NCBI GenBank assembly: GCA_038209965.1
Contig: JBBQXF010000007.1
Coordinates: 10,634 to 74,633, forward strand
Direction of reading: 5' to 3'
Origin: JALONO01 sp038209965
GTDB lineage: Bacteria > Bacteroidota > Bacteroidia > Cytophagales > Thermoflexibacteraceae
DNA: 64,000 nt
Shown here: in pieces, positions 1 through 9,463 of the stretch
How positions within the stretch are numbered: position 1 is the stretch's first letter
Layout: every line of letters begins with the position of its first letter
Program-made: the position numbers and the translations under genes
Notes under the pieces: model-generated
Databases searched by the model: none
Seen by the model: the letters and a program-made list of their open reading frames with translations, nothing else
What the model was told of the DNA's origin: nothing

Positions 1-354
1 GGGGATCCACAGCACTTTGCGGCGGTGGCAGGTTCGGGCCATGTCTTCATGGATGGCGGGGGAAACGATAAAATTGGCCCCCAATTGCAGATAGAGTGAG
101 GCCGTGCCCGGTTCCACCACCGACCCGATGCCCAGCATCATGCCCGGTAGTTCGGCAGCGCAAAACTTGACCAATTGGGCAAAGGTTTCATGGGCAAAAT
201 CGCCCCGGTTGGTGTATTCAAACACCCGTGCCCCGCCTTGGTAACAGGCCCGGAGCACAGCTTGGCAAATGGCCACTTCGGTATGATAAAACACTGGCAC
301 CAAGCCAGTTTCGCCCATTGTTTGGGCCACTTGCAAACGAGAAAATTGTGCCAC
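1..354 (-). CDS. eda: KDPG/KHG aldolase, 5' part (C-terminus beyond left edge)
   Basis: This is the N-terminal part of a class I 2-dehydro-3-deoxy-phosphogluconate / 4-hydroxy-2-oxoglutarate aldolase, which cleaves KDPG to pyruvate and glyceraldehyde-3-phosphate in sugar-acid catabolism. Reading leftwards, the frame gives METGLVPVFYH-like sequence (MGETGLVPVFYH), then GGARVFEYTNRGDFAHE, then GIGSVVEPGTASLYL and GANFIVSPAIHEDM, in the order and spacing typical of Bacteroidota members. The Schiff-base lysine region lies beyond position 1. An in-frame stop precedes the reading frame, and no ATG occurs before MGETG. The start is therefore a GTG at 354 or the ATG at 318. It lies 54 bp downstream of galE on the same strand and may be cotranscribed with it. 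Confidence 0.85.
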   Translation of the reverse strand, partial: MAQFSRLQVAQTMGETGLVPVFYHTEVAICQAVLRACYQGGARVFEYTNRGDFAHETFAQLVKFCAAELPGMMLGIGSVVEPGTASLYLQLGANFIVSPAIHEDMARTCHRRKVLWIP

Positions 355-408
355 TGGGAATGATGGATGGGTTGGGGATAGTGCTCAAAAAGGATAAATG
401 GCCGCCAG

Positions 409-1461
409 CTAAGCGTTTACGGTTTCTGCCTCGCGCTGGAGGGTCAGTTGCCATTTCCACGCTGATTCCATCATTTCGGCGATGCCCCGCCGGGGTTTCC
501 AGCCCAACACGCGCTCGGTCTTGGCGGTATCGGAGTAGATGGAAACCACATCGCCGGGACGGGGTGGCCCCAGTTCGTAGTTGAGTTTTTCACCCGTATT
601 GGCCTCGAAGGCATGAATGGCTTCCAATACCGTGACCCCCAAGCCAGTCCCCAAATTCAGGACATCATATTGGGCCGTTTGGCCGTGCCCGATCAAATGT
701 TGGAGGGCCTTGACATGGGCCTCGGCAATATCGCTCACGTGGATGTAATCGCGCACGCAGGAGCCATCGCGGGTAGGGAAATCGTGGCCATAAACGATCA
801 TCTTCGGGCGGCGGCCAATGGCGGTTTGGGTAATAATGGGCACGAGGCTGGTGGGCGGATTGGTTGGATTTTCACCAATTTGACCCGAAACGTGTGCGCC
901 CACGGGGTTGAAATACCGCAGGGCCATGTATTTGCCCGGGCTGTTGCGGGCGAAACCCTCGATCATCACTTCCCCCATTTGCTTGGTGGCGGCATAGGGC
1001 GATTCGGCCTTGTTCAACGGGGTGTCCTCGCGCACGGGCAACCGCTCCACATTGCCATACACGGAGCACGACGACGAAAAGATAAAATGGCCAATCCCGT
1101 ATTTTTCGCACAATTCCAGTAGGTTGAGCAGCGAATTGTTATTGTTACGGTAGTAGAGCAGGGGTTTGTCCACCGACTCGGGCACCGATTTGAGGGCGGC
1201 GAAGTGGATGGCCCCGATCAGATCGGGATTTTCCCGGAAAATCACCTCGGTGGCTGCCTGATCGCAGAGATCCACTGTATAATTTTTTACCGATTTGCCA
1301 GTAATCTCCGCTATCCGATCCATTGCATCAGCCGAAGAATTGATTAGACTGTCAGCAGAAATGACATCATGGTTGGTATTGGTGAGAATTTCAATAATCG
1401 TGTGCGAACCGATGTAGCCACAGCCCCCGGTCACGAGGATCTTATTCTTTGTCATGATCAA
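409..1461 (-). CDS. galE: UDP-glucose 4-epimerase GalE
   Basis: Interconverts UDP-glucose and UDP-galactose with tightly bound NAD+, supplying galactose for surface polysaccharide or Leloir metabolism. At 350 residues it has the usual family length. The Rossmann motif GGCGYIG is at residues 12-18. The catalytic Ser is in SSSCSVYG (about S131), and the YxxxK pair is in YAATK (Y156, K160). NPVGAH, RDYIHVSDIA and LNLGTGLGVTVLE follow as in GalE proteins of the short-chain dehydrogenase superfamily. Two in-frame ATGs (1461 and 1455) are possible starts. A TAnnTTTG box (TAACTTTG, positions 1484-1477) lies just upstream, but I see no good partner at -33. Confidence 0.95.
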   Translation of the reverse strand: MIMTKNKILVTGGCGYIGSHTIIEILTNTNHDVISADSLINSSADAMDRIAEITGKSVKNYTVDLCDQAATEVIFRENPDLIGAIHFAALKSVPESVDKPLLYYRNNNNSLLNLLELCEKYGIGHFIFSSSCSVYGNVERLPVREDTPLNKAESPYAATKQMGEVMIEGFARNSPGKYMALRYFNPVGAHVSGQIGENPTNPPTSLVPIITQTAIGRRPKMIVYGHDFPTRDGSCVRDYIHVSDIAEAHVKALQHLIGHGQTAQYDVLNLGTGLGVTVLEAIHAFEANTGEKLNYELGPPRPGDVVSIYSDTAKTERVLGWKPRRGIAEMMESAWKWQLTLQREAETVNA

Positions 1462-1617
1462 ACGCTAAGTTTTTGCCAAAGTTAGTTATAAAATTACTCT
1501 TTTGCTTTTGCGCAGCTCTCCGACCTGGGGCGGCAAGGCCAAACGTAGGCCCAGAGTGGAAAAGCAATGTGGGACAAACCTGCCGGGGGAGGGTTTTGCC
1601 CAGTTGCTTTGGCCCAA

Positions 1618-1758
1618 CTTCTTTTGTTTCGCTTCTTTTGGGCAAATTTAAATAAAAGAAAAGACACCACCGGCTGGCCGGCCAAGGCGGCACGTTTACC
1701 GAAACGTGCAGTCCGCAGACGTGCAGTCCGCAGACGCGCAGTCCGCAGACGCGTAGTC
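1618..1758 (-). repeat. Dispersed intergenic repeat, copy 1
   Basis: This is a noncoding composite in the 520-bp gap between galE and the M50 gene. On the minus strand the order is an array of 15-bp units, a 27-bp block (1704-1678), a short spacer, and a pyrimidine/purine block (1663-1618) with CTTTTCTTTT, GCCCAAAAGAA and GAAACAAAAGAA. The same three modules occur in the same order at 53234-53406. The 27-bp blocks differ at only two positions. Long open frames can be read through it (for example 1442-1900 minus), but their products are low-complexity and cover the repeat, so I treat them as spurious. The rest of the gap (1759-1981) shows nothing I recognise. Confidence 0.75.
1705..1758. repeat. 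Tandem array of a 15-bp unit (3 full plus 1 partial)
   Basis: Three complete head-to-tail units lie at 1714-1728, 1729-1743 and 1744-1758 (CGCAGACGTGCAGTC, CGCAGACGCGCAGTC, CGCAGACGCGTAGTC), preceded by a 9-nt partial unit at 1705-1713. The unit is identical or nearly identical to single copies found inside the RHS remnants at 48-50 kb and in the intergenic repeat at 53.2 kb. Units within the array differ by one or two transitions. Confidence 0.9.
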
Positions 1759-1981
1759 CGCCACCAGCCGCCACTTGGGCCGAAAAACAGGGGACGGCCA
1801 GTGACAAGTTGAGCTTGCAACAGTTTAAAATGTAACCAAACCGCTGGCATTTTGACGATGAAAGAGCGAACTGTTCTTTCCCCCAAGACCGGCCCACCAA
1901 CTTTTAAGGTTGATTTAAGTTTTACTTAACTAAACCCGCTGGGCTTTTTACGTTAAGATCTCAAACAAACGCTGCAAGGAG

Positions 1982-3130
1982 ATGAAAATCAACAAGGAAA
2001 CAGGGCTTAAAGTGGTTGGAATTTTGGTGATGGTCGGCGCGGGAATGTTGGTCGGCTATTCGGCTGCTCGGTTTTTTGCGCAGGGACAGGCCGCTGCCCC
2101 GCTCCCGTGGGAACAAAAACTGGCCGTAGTGCCCATTTTTGTGGTGGCCATTTTTCTCGGGTTGGCCCTGCACGAACTGGGGCACGTGATCGCGGGCCTA
2201 ATGGTGGGCTTCAAATTCAGGATGTACATCGTCGGGCCGCTGATGATCGAGCGCGAAGAGGGAAGATTGCGCTTTAAATGGAACCGCAACCTCAATGTTT
2301 TTGGCGGGATGGCCCTGTGCTTGCCCCAAGATGCTTGGCAGTTGGCCCGGCGTTTTATCTGGTTTGCCTCGGGGGGGCCACTGGCCAGCCTGCTCTGGAC
2401 CGCCTTGGCCACGGGGCTGTTTTTTCTCCTGAATGGTGAACTGATTGGCTTCTGGGGTTTTGCCACTTCAATCTTTTTCGGCTTGAGCGCCGTATTCTCC
2501 GGGATGATTTTTGTGGTCACGGTCATACCCATGCAAGCCGGCGGGTTCTACACCGATGGGGCCCGGGTGCTGAACCTGAGCCGGGGCGGCCACCAAGCCA
2601 ACTTGGAAGTAACCCTGTTGACCCTTTCGATCCAGCTCATGAGCGGGATCCGCCCCCGTGAGCTGTCCGAGCCCATGTTCCTGTCGGCGTTGGCACTCCC
2701 GGTTAAAACCCCTTTCAAAGCCTATTTGCACAGCATTTTACACTACCACTATCTGGATCAAGACAAAACCAGCTTGGCCGCCGACCAACTGGTCCACTAT
2801 GAAAGTTACTTGGCCAAGATTCCGACCGGTTATCAGGCCACCGTTTGGCTGGACAAAGCGTATTTCGCGGCCATGATTGAGCAGGATGCGGCCAAGGCCC
2901 AAGGCTATTTTGCCCAAGCAAAAATCGGGGCGGTCATTACCCCCGCCAAAGTACTGCGGGTCGAAGCGGCCATTGCCTTGGCGGATCAAAATTACCCATT
3001 GGCCAGACAAAAAGCCCAGCAAGCCATCCAAGCATTGCCCAAATCGATGGACAAGGGAACAGCCGTGGCCGAGCACGAATGGCTGGCTGATATCTTGATC
3101 CAAACCCAACAGGCACCGATTGTACAATAA
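1982..3130 (+). CDS. M50 (site-2 protease-like) membrane metallopeptidase
   Basis: Predicted zinc metallopeptidase of the M50/S2P type, acting within the membrane. The zinc-binding HELGH is at residues 64-68 inside a hydrophobic helix. A second metal-ligand motif resembling the family's NPDG occurs as TDGAR with D192. At least four hydrophobic segments (residues about 10-30, 47-75, 128-150 and 155-185) surround these motifs. The C-terminal 170 residues are soluble and helical, with TPR-like spacing, which is unusual for plain S2P proteins and suggests a scaffolding or substrate-sensing tail. AAGGAG abuts the ATG directly, too close for a normal Shine-Dalgarno site. The gene stands alone, and its substrate cannot be told from context. 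Confidence 0.75.
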   Translation: MKINKETGLKVVGILVMVGAGMLVGYSAARFFAQGQAAAPLPWEQKLAVVPIFVVAIFLGLALHELGHVIAGLMVGFKFRMYIVGPLMIEREEGRLRFKWNRNLNVFGGMALCLPQDAWQLARRFIWFASGGPLASLLWTALATGLFFLLNGELIGFWGFATSIFFGLSAVFSGMIFVVTVIPMQAGGFYTDGARVLNLSRGGHQANLEVTLLTLSIQLMSGIRPRELSEPMFLSALALPVKTPFKAYLHSILHYHYLDQDKTSLAADQLVHYESYLAKIPTGYQATVWLDKAYFAAMIEQDAAKAQGYFAQAKIGAVITPAKVLRVEAAIALADQNYPLARQKAQQAIQALPKSMDKGTAVAEHEWLADILIQTQQAPIVQ

Positions 3131-3406
3131 CCGTCTTATTATTTCAAGCATTGTCGGTTTTGTAAGTTGGTTTGCCAAAAAGGCAAGCGTTAAGTGGCCT
3201 CGGTGCTTAAAATCCATTCGATCCTGAGTTTTATTTCGCTGTATTTATTTGATTTTCAATAAGTGGCTGCTTTATTGGCCCCAAACTGATATTGGGTGGG
3301 CATGGCGGTATTCATAGAGTACATTTGGGCAACTATAAGCCCCGACTCAGGTCTGTTCGCACACAAAACCCATTGAACGTTCTAAGCTATCCAACCAGTT
3401 TTTGCC

Positions 3407-5980
3407 ATGCTCCACAAACCCTTCGTTGTATTTAGTCTGATTTACTTATTCTGGTTGGGCTGGGCGCACTGGGCCCAAGCCCAATCTGTCGAGATCACAG
3501 GAACAGTGATCGATGCCGAAAATCAAGAAAAGTTACCGTTTGTCAATGTCAGCGTCCGGCAATCGGACGGCAAGTCACTGCAAATTGGCACCAGCACCGA
3601 CATTGACGGCAAGTTTTCGTTAAAAATCCCGACAGACCTATTGGGGGAGAATCGCCGCATTGCGCTAAAGTTCAGTTATGTGGGCTACGCGCCCCTTGTG
3701 CGCGAGGTCGGGCCGGGGGCGTGGCTGGAAATCAGCTTGAAAAAGGCCAGCCAAGAACTGCGGGAGGTGGTTTTTCTGGCGGGCGAAAACCCGGCCCATC
3801 CCATTGTCCGGCGGGCAGTGGCCAACCGCCGCCGCAATGATCCCGAGCAGCAAACCTCCTTCCGTTACCAAGCCTATAGCAAACTGGTGTTCACCACCGA
3901 CCGCAGTGCCCTGGTGCAAGACCTGAGCCGCAAAGGCACGCTGATCGATAGCCTGACCGCCGATCTCAAGGCCGCCGAAGACAAAGCCAAGTCCCGCCGG
4001 GCAAAATTGGCCAAGGACACCACCAAGCTCAAAGTGGACAGTACTGATTATGAGGCCGATGCGTTTTTTGCCCAACGGCATTTGTTCATGTCCGAAACCG
4101 TTACCGAACACCGCTATCTGCGCCCCGGCAAGAGCAAAGAAACGGTGTTGGCTTCCCGCACTTCGGGCTTCAAGAGTGCGGTCTTCAATTTGGTGACCAC
4201 CAATCTCCAGCCCCTGACTTTTTACAAAGAATATTTGTCGATCTTCGATAATGATTACCTTAATCCATTGGCCGACAATCCGTTTGCCCGGTATGAATTT
4301 TTCTTGGAGGACAGCCTCCTGACCAGCCGGGACACCACTTACATCATCAGTTTCCGGCCCAAACCCAAAACCACTTTCCGGGGACTGAAAGGTTTGGTGA
4401 GCATCAATACCCAAGGCTACGCGATCAGCAACGTCATTGCCGAAACCTATGACAGTACCGCCCTGATCACGCTCCGGTTTGAGCAAAAATACCGCTTGGT
4501 TGGGGAGAAATATTGGTTCCCCGAACAACTCAACAGCCTCATGCAATTCCGCAAGGTGGATTTGGGCAAACATCGGGTGGTGGGCTATGGGCGCTCTTAT
4601 TTGACCGACGTACAAATAAACGAAGGGGTGGCAGCCCGTGATTTTGACCACATTTCGGTGGAGGCAGTGGCCGAGGCCACCCAGCGCGACTCTCTTTATT
4701 GGGCCAAGTTTCGGCCCGACCCGCTCGCCAAGGTGGAACAGAACACCTATCAGTTCATGGACTCACTGGGGCAAAAAATGAAGTTCGATAAGTTTGCCAA
4801 CATTCTTCGCTATGTTGCCACCGACCGAATCCCCATTGGCAGTTTCAACCTCCGCTTGTCGCAGCTCACCGATTTCAACAATTATGAGGGATTTCGCTTG
4901 GGGCTGCCCTTGGAAACGGGTGATAAAATCTCCAAAGTGGTGGTGTTGGGTGGCTATGCCGCCTACGGTTTTCGGGATCAAGCTTGGAAATATGGCGGTC
5001 ACCTCCAACTAGATTTCAATCGGCGGCGGGGATTTTTTGCTAAATTTTCTTACTTGCAAGATGTGAGCGAGCCAGCGCTGCCCGGACTGGCCAATCTCGG
5101 CAGCGGGCGCGGCGCGGCCCAAGGTTTGCGCCGGGTTTTTGGTTTCTTGATGGACAGTGTGCAAGAAGTAAAGGCCGAGATTGGTTTTCGCCCCACCCGG
5201 AAAAATTTACAAGTGCGCCTCTCTTTTGGCCAACAACGGCGCAAACCTACTTACGACTATCAATTTGTCCCGCTAGGCGACTTGGCCGATCCAACTTTCC
5301 GATTTACCGAGGCCGCTGCTGAGCTAGTTTACACCGCCCGCGAGCGCAACACCTTGGTGGCAGGGCACACCGTTTTTGCAGGCGGCGGCCGTCCTTTGAT
5401 CCGGCTCCGCTTCGCCCAGGGTTTTGCGGGCATATTGGATGGTCAGTTTGCGTACCAGAAAATTGATTTCAGTGTTGAGCACCTTTTGCGCAGTAAGTGG
5501 CTGGGGCGCACCCAGATCCAGTTGCAGGGGGGCTATGTCAACGGCGATGTGCCCCTGAGCCGCCTGTACTTCGTGCCGGGCGGAACGGCGGGCAACTCCA
5601 ATTTTATCATCAACCAAGCGTTTCAAACGGCGGGGATCTATGAATTTGCGGCCAGCCAATATGCTGCTTTGTTCGTTGCCCATAATTTTGGCATTCTATA
5701 CAAAGGCTCCCAGTACTCGCGGCCCGAACTGCTGTTGGCCCAGCACATCGGCTACGGAGCCTTGCGCAATCCCGGTTCCCATCAAGGGCTGGCTTTGCGA
5801 TCGATGGATCAAGGACTGTTTGAAAGCGGGCTGATAATCAAAAACTTGGCCCGGATCGAGTACAACAAAACGCTTTACCTCGGTTTTGGCGGAGGGGTAT
5901 TTGGTCGGTACGGAGCTTACCGCCGCGAAAAATCGATCGACAACCTGACCGCTCGACTGGTCGTGAGCGTAGATTTTTGA
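3407..5980 (+). CDS. DUF5686 outer-membrane protein with carboxypeptidase-regulatory-like domain
   Basis: Large Bacteroidota-type exported protein of 857 residues. It has a signal peptide (hydrophobic core around residues 8-20, cleavage after AQA), then a CarboxypepD_reg-like beta-sandwich (about residues 27-105, with the ITGTVIDAENQEKLPFVNV and STDIDGKFSL signatures). The long DUF5686 region follows, beginning at LREVVFLAGENPAHPIVRRA. The C-terminal third has alternating aromatic strands and ends in a phenylalanine (VVSVDF), as outer-membrane beta barrels do. The family is usually placed in the outer membrane, and its function is not established. A TACATTTG box at 3320-3327 fits the -7 element of Bacteroidota promoters. 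It is convergent with the saccharopine dehydrogenase-like gene (58-bp gap). Confidence 0.85.
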   Translation: MLHKPFVVFSLIYLFWLGWAHWAQAQSVEITGTVIDAENQEKLPFVNVSVRQSDGKSLQIGTSTDIDGKFSLKIPTDLLGENRRIALKFSYVGYAPLVREVGPGAWLEISLKKASQELREVVFLAGENPAHPIVRRAVANRRRNDPEQQTSFRYQAYSKLVFTTDRSALVQDLSRKGTLIDSLTADLKAAEDKAKSRRAKLAKDTTKLKVDSTDYEADAFFAQRHLFMSETVTEHRYLRPGKSKETVLASRTSGFKSAVFNLVTTNLQPLTFYKEYLSIFDNDYLNPLADNPFARYEFFLEDSLLTSRDTTYIISFRPKPKTTFRGLKGLVSINTQGYAISNVIAETYDSTALITLRFEQKYRLVGEKYWFPEQLNSLMQFRKVDLGKHRVVGYGRSYLTDVQINEGVAARDFDHISVEAVAEATQRDSLYWAKFRPDPLAKVEQNTYQFMDSLGQKMKFDKFANILRYVATDRIPIGSFNLRLSQLTDFNNYEGFRLGLPLETGDKISKVVVLGGYAAYGFRDQAWKYGGHLQLDFNRRRGFFAKFSYLQDVSEPALPGLANLGSGRGAAQGLRRVFGFLMDSVQEVKAEIGFRPTRKNLQVRLSFGQQRRKPTYDYQFVPLGDLADPTFRFTEAAAELVYTARERNTLVAGHTVFAGGGRPLIRLRFAQGFAGILDGQFAYQKIDFSVEHLLRSKWLGRTQIQLQGGYVNGDVPLSRLYFVPGGTAGNSNFIINQAFQTAGIYEFAASQYAALFVAHNFGILYKGSQYSRPELLLAQHIGYGALRNPGSHQGLALRSMDQGLFESGLIIKNLARIEYNKTLYLGFGGGVFGRYGAYRREKSIDNLTARLVVSVDF

Positions 5981-6038
5981 AACCAAGATTTACTTTGTGC
6001 GATCAACGAATTTAGATTGTCAAGAACTAATCCATTGT

Positions 6039-7394
6039 TTAGTCATCAATTTTGACCGTCTGTTCCACAAACCGGAGGCCGAGTTGGGCCAATTCAGCCA
6101 ACATGGGGCGGTATATTTCGGGCTGGATGGGCAGTTGTACCCCGCTCAACTGGATTTTGCCGCTCAGCACCAACTTGGCCGCGATGCCCAGCGGCAGCCC
6201 GACGGTCTTGGCCATGGCGGTGTCCATCTGGTTTTCGCCCAACACCACCAGCGAAGAAGTGCGCAGGTATTTGTCGTCGCCGGTCACATGCTCAAACTGG
6301 TGCTGCATCACGATCATGTCTTTATCTTGTGCCGCCAACTGCCATTTTTCTTCCAATATTTTTTGCAACACTTGGGCCGGGGTTGCCCGATCCAGTTCTA
6401 AGCGCTCATGGCTGAACACCCCCAACCATTTCATCTTTTCAACCAGTTCAGCTTGGGGCGATACGTTCATCATCCGGGCGAGTTTTTCTTCCACCAAAAA
6501 CACTTGGCTGTATTGCAGAAAACTGTTGGTGAACTCCCGTTTGCTCAACTTGGCCAAATTTTCTATCACGTAGCTGTCGTCGGTCATGCCCAGTTGGACA
6601 AAGGTGTTCCACGCTTCGCAGAAGCCTTTGCGGCGGAGCGTGCCCCGCAATATGGTCGGAATATTTTGCAGGCCATAGGTTTCGCGGTAGGCGAGGGAAT
6701 CGCGGTTGGGGTAGCCCTCAAAACGGCCATAGCCGTCTATTTCAATGGGTTCGGTATGGGTAAACAGCCGATGGTAAGGTACATATTTGTATTGGCCATT
6801 GATGATATATTTGGCTGTTCCTTGCCCAGCCAACACCACATTGCGGGGGTTCCAAGTGAATTTGTAATGCCACGGGTTATTGTCCGACTCGGGGGCGAGC
6901 AGCCCGCCCGTATAGGAACGAAAGGCCATGATGTGGGCATCATTGGCCTGTAATTCATGGATTACTTGCATGGCGCTGGCGTGATCCAGGCCCGGATCCA
7001 GCCCACACTCATTGAGCAGCAGCACTCCCTTGGCTTGGGCATCAGTGTGCAGGGCCTTCATCGGGGCCGACACATAAGAGGCCGTGATGAGCGGACGGCC
7101 AAATTTGATGCACGATTTGGCAATATTGAGGTGCAAATGTGCCGGCAACAGCGAAATGACCAGATCGACTGCGATCATGAGGCTGTCACAAGCTTCGGCA
7201 TTGTTGCCGTCAAAAGTCACCACCGAGGCCAAGGGATGGGGCACGCGATCGGCAGTCAATATTTTTTCCCGCGCAGCTTCGGGGTTGGCATCGCCCACGG
7301 TGAGGCTCCAACCTTCTTGGGGCGCAAGCCGGAGCAAATATTGGATGAGACTGTAGGATGAGCGGCCCGCGCCCAAGACAAGTAGGTGCTTCAT
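6039..7394 (-). CDS. Saccharopine dehydrogenase-family oxidoreductase
   Basis: NAD(P)-dependent oxidoreductase of the saccharopine dehydrogenase (glutamate-forming, Lys9-like) family, 451 residues. The N-terminal Rossmann motif is GAGRSS (about residues 8-13). The family hallmark NECGLDPGLDHASAMQ lies about residues 128-143, followed by SYTGGLLAPESDNNPWHYKFTW and a C-terminal domain. In characterised relatives this enzyme acts on saccharopine in lysine metabolism. Bacterial members may act on other amino-acid adducts, and no lysine-pathway neighbour is present here to decide. It appears to be a single-gene unit, with the left end convergent with the DUF5686 gene. Confidence 0.85.
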   Translation of the reverse strand: MKHLLVLGAGRSSYSLIQYLLRLAPQEGWSLTVGDANPEAAREKILTADRVPHPLASVVTFDGNNAEACDSLMIAVDLVISLLPAHLHLNIAKSCIKFGRPLITASYVSAPMKALHTDAQAKGVLLLNECGLDPGLDHASAMQVIHELQANDAHIMAFRSYTGGLLAPESDNNPWHYKFTWNPRNVVLAGQGTAKYIINGQYKYVPYHRLFTHTEPIEIDGYGRFEGYPNRDSLAYRETYGLQNIPTILRGTLRRKGFCEAWNTFVQLGMTDDSYVIENLAKLSKREFTNSFLQYSQVFLVEEKLARMMNVSPQAELVEKMKWLGVFSHERLELDRATPAQVLQKILEEKWQLAAQDKDMIVMQHQFEHVTGDDKYLRTSSLVVLGENQMDTAMAKTVGLPLGIAAKLVLSGKIQLSGVQLPIQPEIYRPMLAELAQLGLRFVEQTVKIDD

Positions 7395-8118
7395 ATTTTG
7401 CAGTAAGTTTAACCATAGGGGTTTGGCAAATGGGAATCTACCACCGCCAAAAGCAGGGCAAATTAAGCTTTTTCTTGCGCAAGTGATGCGTGGGGAAAAA
7501 TGATGGACAGGTTGACCGCTTGAGGGTTATGGTGCTTTCAGCGCTGGGCATTGCGGGATGGGGTGTATATGTGCCACCACTGGCCAGAAATACGGGTAGC
7601 TGCCTGGCCAGTGGTATTTTTTTACATAATGTTTGTGTTTTCTGATAATCAACAACTTGCATATTTACTCAATCGATTGGATTGAATAAACAGAACTCAT
7701 TTAATCAAGCATGTTTGCATTTCTTGATGAATAAGCCAAAACGAATTTGTCAAGACTGCGCTATTGATAAAAAATAATTTTCAATTAATTGATTATATGG
7801 TCATAAAAACGTTATTCTTTAGTTTTTTGATTTGTGTGGTAGATAAGTCTAATATGTCTGCCAAATAAACAACGAAAAAGCATTAAAAATATACCATTTT
7901 TGAGTTGCAAAAAATAAAATATTAATCAATTCAATGCTAAATCCAGAAAGACTTGCCACCTGTTCGGGTTGCAGCTTATCCGTCCTAAATGTACGTGTAG
8001 TCAACAGGCCGGCCATTTGAGCCGCACTAATTTTGTCCCAGAGGACCTGATTATTACGGCTTAAATGGCCGACATTTAGATCTTGGTATAGCTTAGTGGC
8101 CACTTACCACCATTGGCC
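7395..8118. other. Long AT-rich intergenic region
   Basis: Apart from the hairpin at 7576-7623, I see no convincing gene in this 724-bp interval. A minus-strand frame at 7849-8103 (84 codons) and one at 7438-7662 have no recognisable features and lie in very AT-rich DNA. They could be chance frames. Confidence 0.5.
7576..7623 (+). terminator. Rho-independent terminator without an obvious upstream gene
   Basis: A perfect 12-bp inverted repeat (ACCACTGGCCAG at 7576-7587, CTGGCCAGTGGT at 7604-7615) with a 16-nt loop is followed by A and seven T residues. The T-run fits plus-strand termination, yet no plus-strand gene lies between 5980 and here. A short untranslated transcript from the 7395-7575 interval is possible. 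Confidence 0.7.
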
Positions 8119-9237
8119 ATGCAATTTGATCAACTGCGCATTACCCATACCGAGGTTTTCAAGCTCGATGTCCCACTCAAGCAACCTTTTGTCATTTCGC
8201 TCGGCACCATCACCGATGCCAACAACCTGATTGTCAGGATCCACACCAATGCGGGGCTGTATGGAATGGGCGAGGCCTGTCCGTTCGTGATGATCGTGGG
8301 CGAAACCCAGGCCGGGGAATTTGAAATCGCCAAAAACATTGCGCAGCTCATCAAAGGCAAGAATCCACTGGAACTGGAAAACCGGCTGGCGGAGATCGCC
8401 CGCGTGTTTGTGCACAACCCGACCATCCGCAGTGCATTTGACATGGCCCTTTATGATATCGTGGGGAAATTTACCGGATTGCCCTTGTACACCCTGCTGG
8501 GGGGCGCGCAAGATCGGGTCATCACCACCGATATGACCGTGGGGATCGGAACCCCGGCGTGGATGGCCCAAGAGGCCCAGCGCTACCAAGCTGCCGGTTT
8601 CCCCGCGATCAAGATCAAACTGGGCACCAACACCGCCGACGATGTGGCACGGGTCAGGGCCATCCGGGCGGCTGTCGGGGACAGCCTCCCCCTGCGCATC
8701 GATGCCAACCAAGGCTGGGATGTGCCCACTGCGGTGCGTACCCTCCACCTCTTGGCCCCGTTCCAGTTGCAGTATTGCGAGGAACCAGTGGCCAAATGGA
8801 ACAACGCAGGCATGGCCCATGTACGGGCGCACAGCCCCGTGCCCATCATGGCCGATGAGTCATTGTTTGACAGCCGGGATGCTTTCCGCTTGGCCAGCAC
8901 CCAAGCTTGTGATTATTTCAACATCAAACTGAGCAAATCTGGGGGGCTCAGCGAAGCCCTGCGCATTGTGGCCGTGGCCGAGAGCGCGGGCATTGGATCA
9001 CAAGTGGGCTGCATGTCCGAAACCCGGTTGGGCCTTAGCGCACTGGCCCATTTGGTGCTGGCCCGGCGCAGCATCCATTTTGCCGATTTGGATTCAGGGT
9101 TGATGCACAGCCAAGATCCAGTGGTGGATGGCATCCAATATCTGCCCGGTGGAGAAGTGCGAGTGCCCAATCTACCGGGCATTGGGGCCGATATAAAACC
9201 TGAATGGTTGGCTAGGGCTGAAAAGTTCTCAATATAA
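8119..9237 (+). CDS. Dipeptide epimerase (L-Ala-D/L-Glu epimerase type, enolase superfamily)
   Basis: Enolase-superfamily racemase that epimerises dipeptides, probably in peptidoglycan-peptide recycling. The muconate-lactonising/dipeptide-epimerase pattern is complete. The catalytic pair is KIK (K165, K167), the metal ligands are D195 (DANQG), E221/E222 (EEP) and D246 (DES), and the opposite base is K273 (LSKSGG). The DLD motif (D323, D325), which binds the substrate amino group, is diagnostic of dipeptide epimerases over other subgroups. An in-frame TTG at 8113 precedes the ATG. I prefer the ATG at 8119, giving 372 residues. Exact dipeptide specificity cannot be read from the sequence. Confidence 0.9.
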   Translation: MQFDQLRITHTEVFKLDVPLKQPFVISLGTITDANNLIVRIHTNAGLYGMGEACPFVMIVGETQAGEFEIAKNIAQLIKGKNPLELENRLAEIARVFVHNPTIRSAFDMALYDIVGKFTGLPLYTLLGGAQDRVITTDMTVGIGTPAWMAQEAQRYQAAGFPAIKIKLGTNTADDVARVRAIRAAVGDSLPLRIDANQGWDVPTAVRTLHLLAPFQLQYCEEPVAKWNNAGMAHVRAHSPVPIMADESLFDSRDAFRLASTQACDYFNIKLSKSGGLSEALRIVAVAESAGIGSQVGCMSETRLGLSALAHLVLARRSIHFADLDSGLMHSQDPVVDGIQYLPGGEVRVPNLPGIGADIKPEWLARAEKFSI

Positions 9238-9418
9238 TTGATCCGCTCAAGCCAATCTTTTATATTTGGTTCGCGCCTTTTTGTCCGAATTATGGGCAAT
9301 TTTACCTCATTGCCCCACGATGTATACTCGTCTAAACGTTGTTAAATTGGCTAAAATTTAGAAAATTTGCTATTGACTGTACCAGAAAACCTGTAAATAT
9401 TCCTCTTCCCTCTGGCTC

Positions 9419-9447
9419 TTGGGATGCTTTCTGATAATTTATTTTTG
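9419..9447 (+). promoter_or_regulatory. Bacteroidota-type promoter for the LamG protein gene
   Basis: TTG at 9419-9421, an 18-bp spacer, and TATTTTTG at 9440-9447 match the Bacteroidota -33 TTG / -7 TAnnTTTG consensus. Transcription should start near 9454, ten or so bases before the ATG at 9464. This excludes the in-frame TTG at 9419 as translation start. Confidence 0.6.
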
Positions 9448-9463
9448 CCAAAATTGCACATTT

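Noticed and set aside
1442..1900. Minus-strand frame with repeated RVCGLHVCGL
   Set aside because: It is the 15-bp tandem array and the dispersed intergenic repeat read in frame, overlapping the galE start; no protein features.
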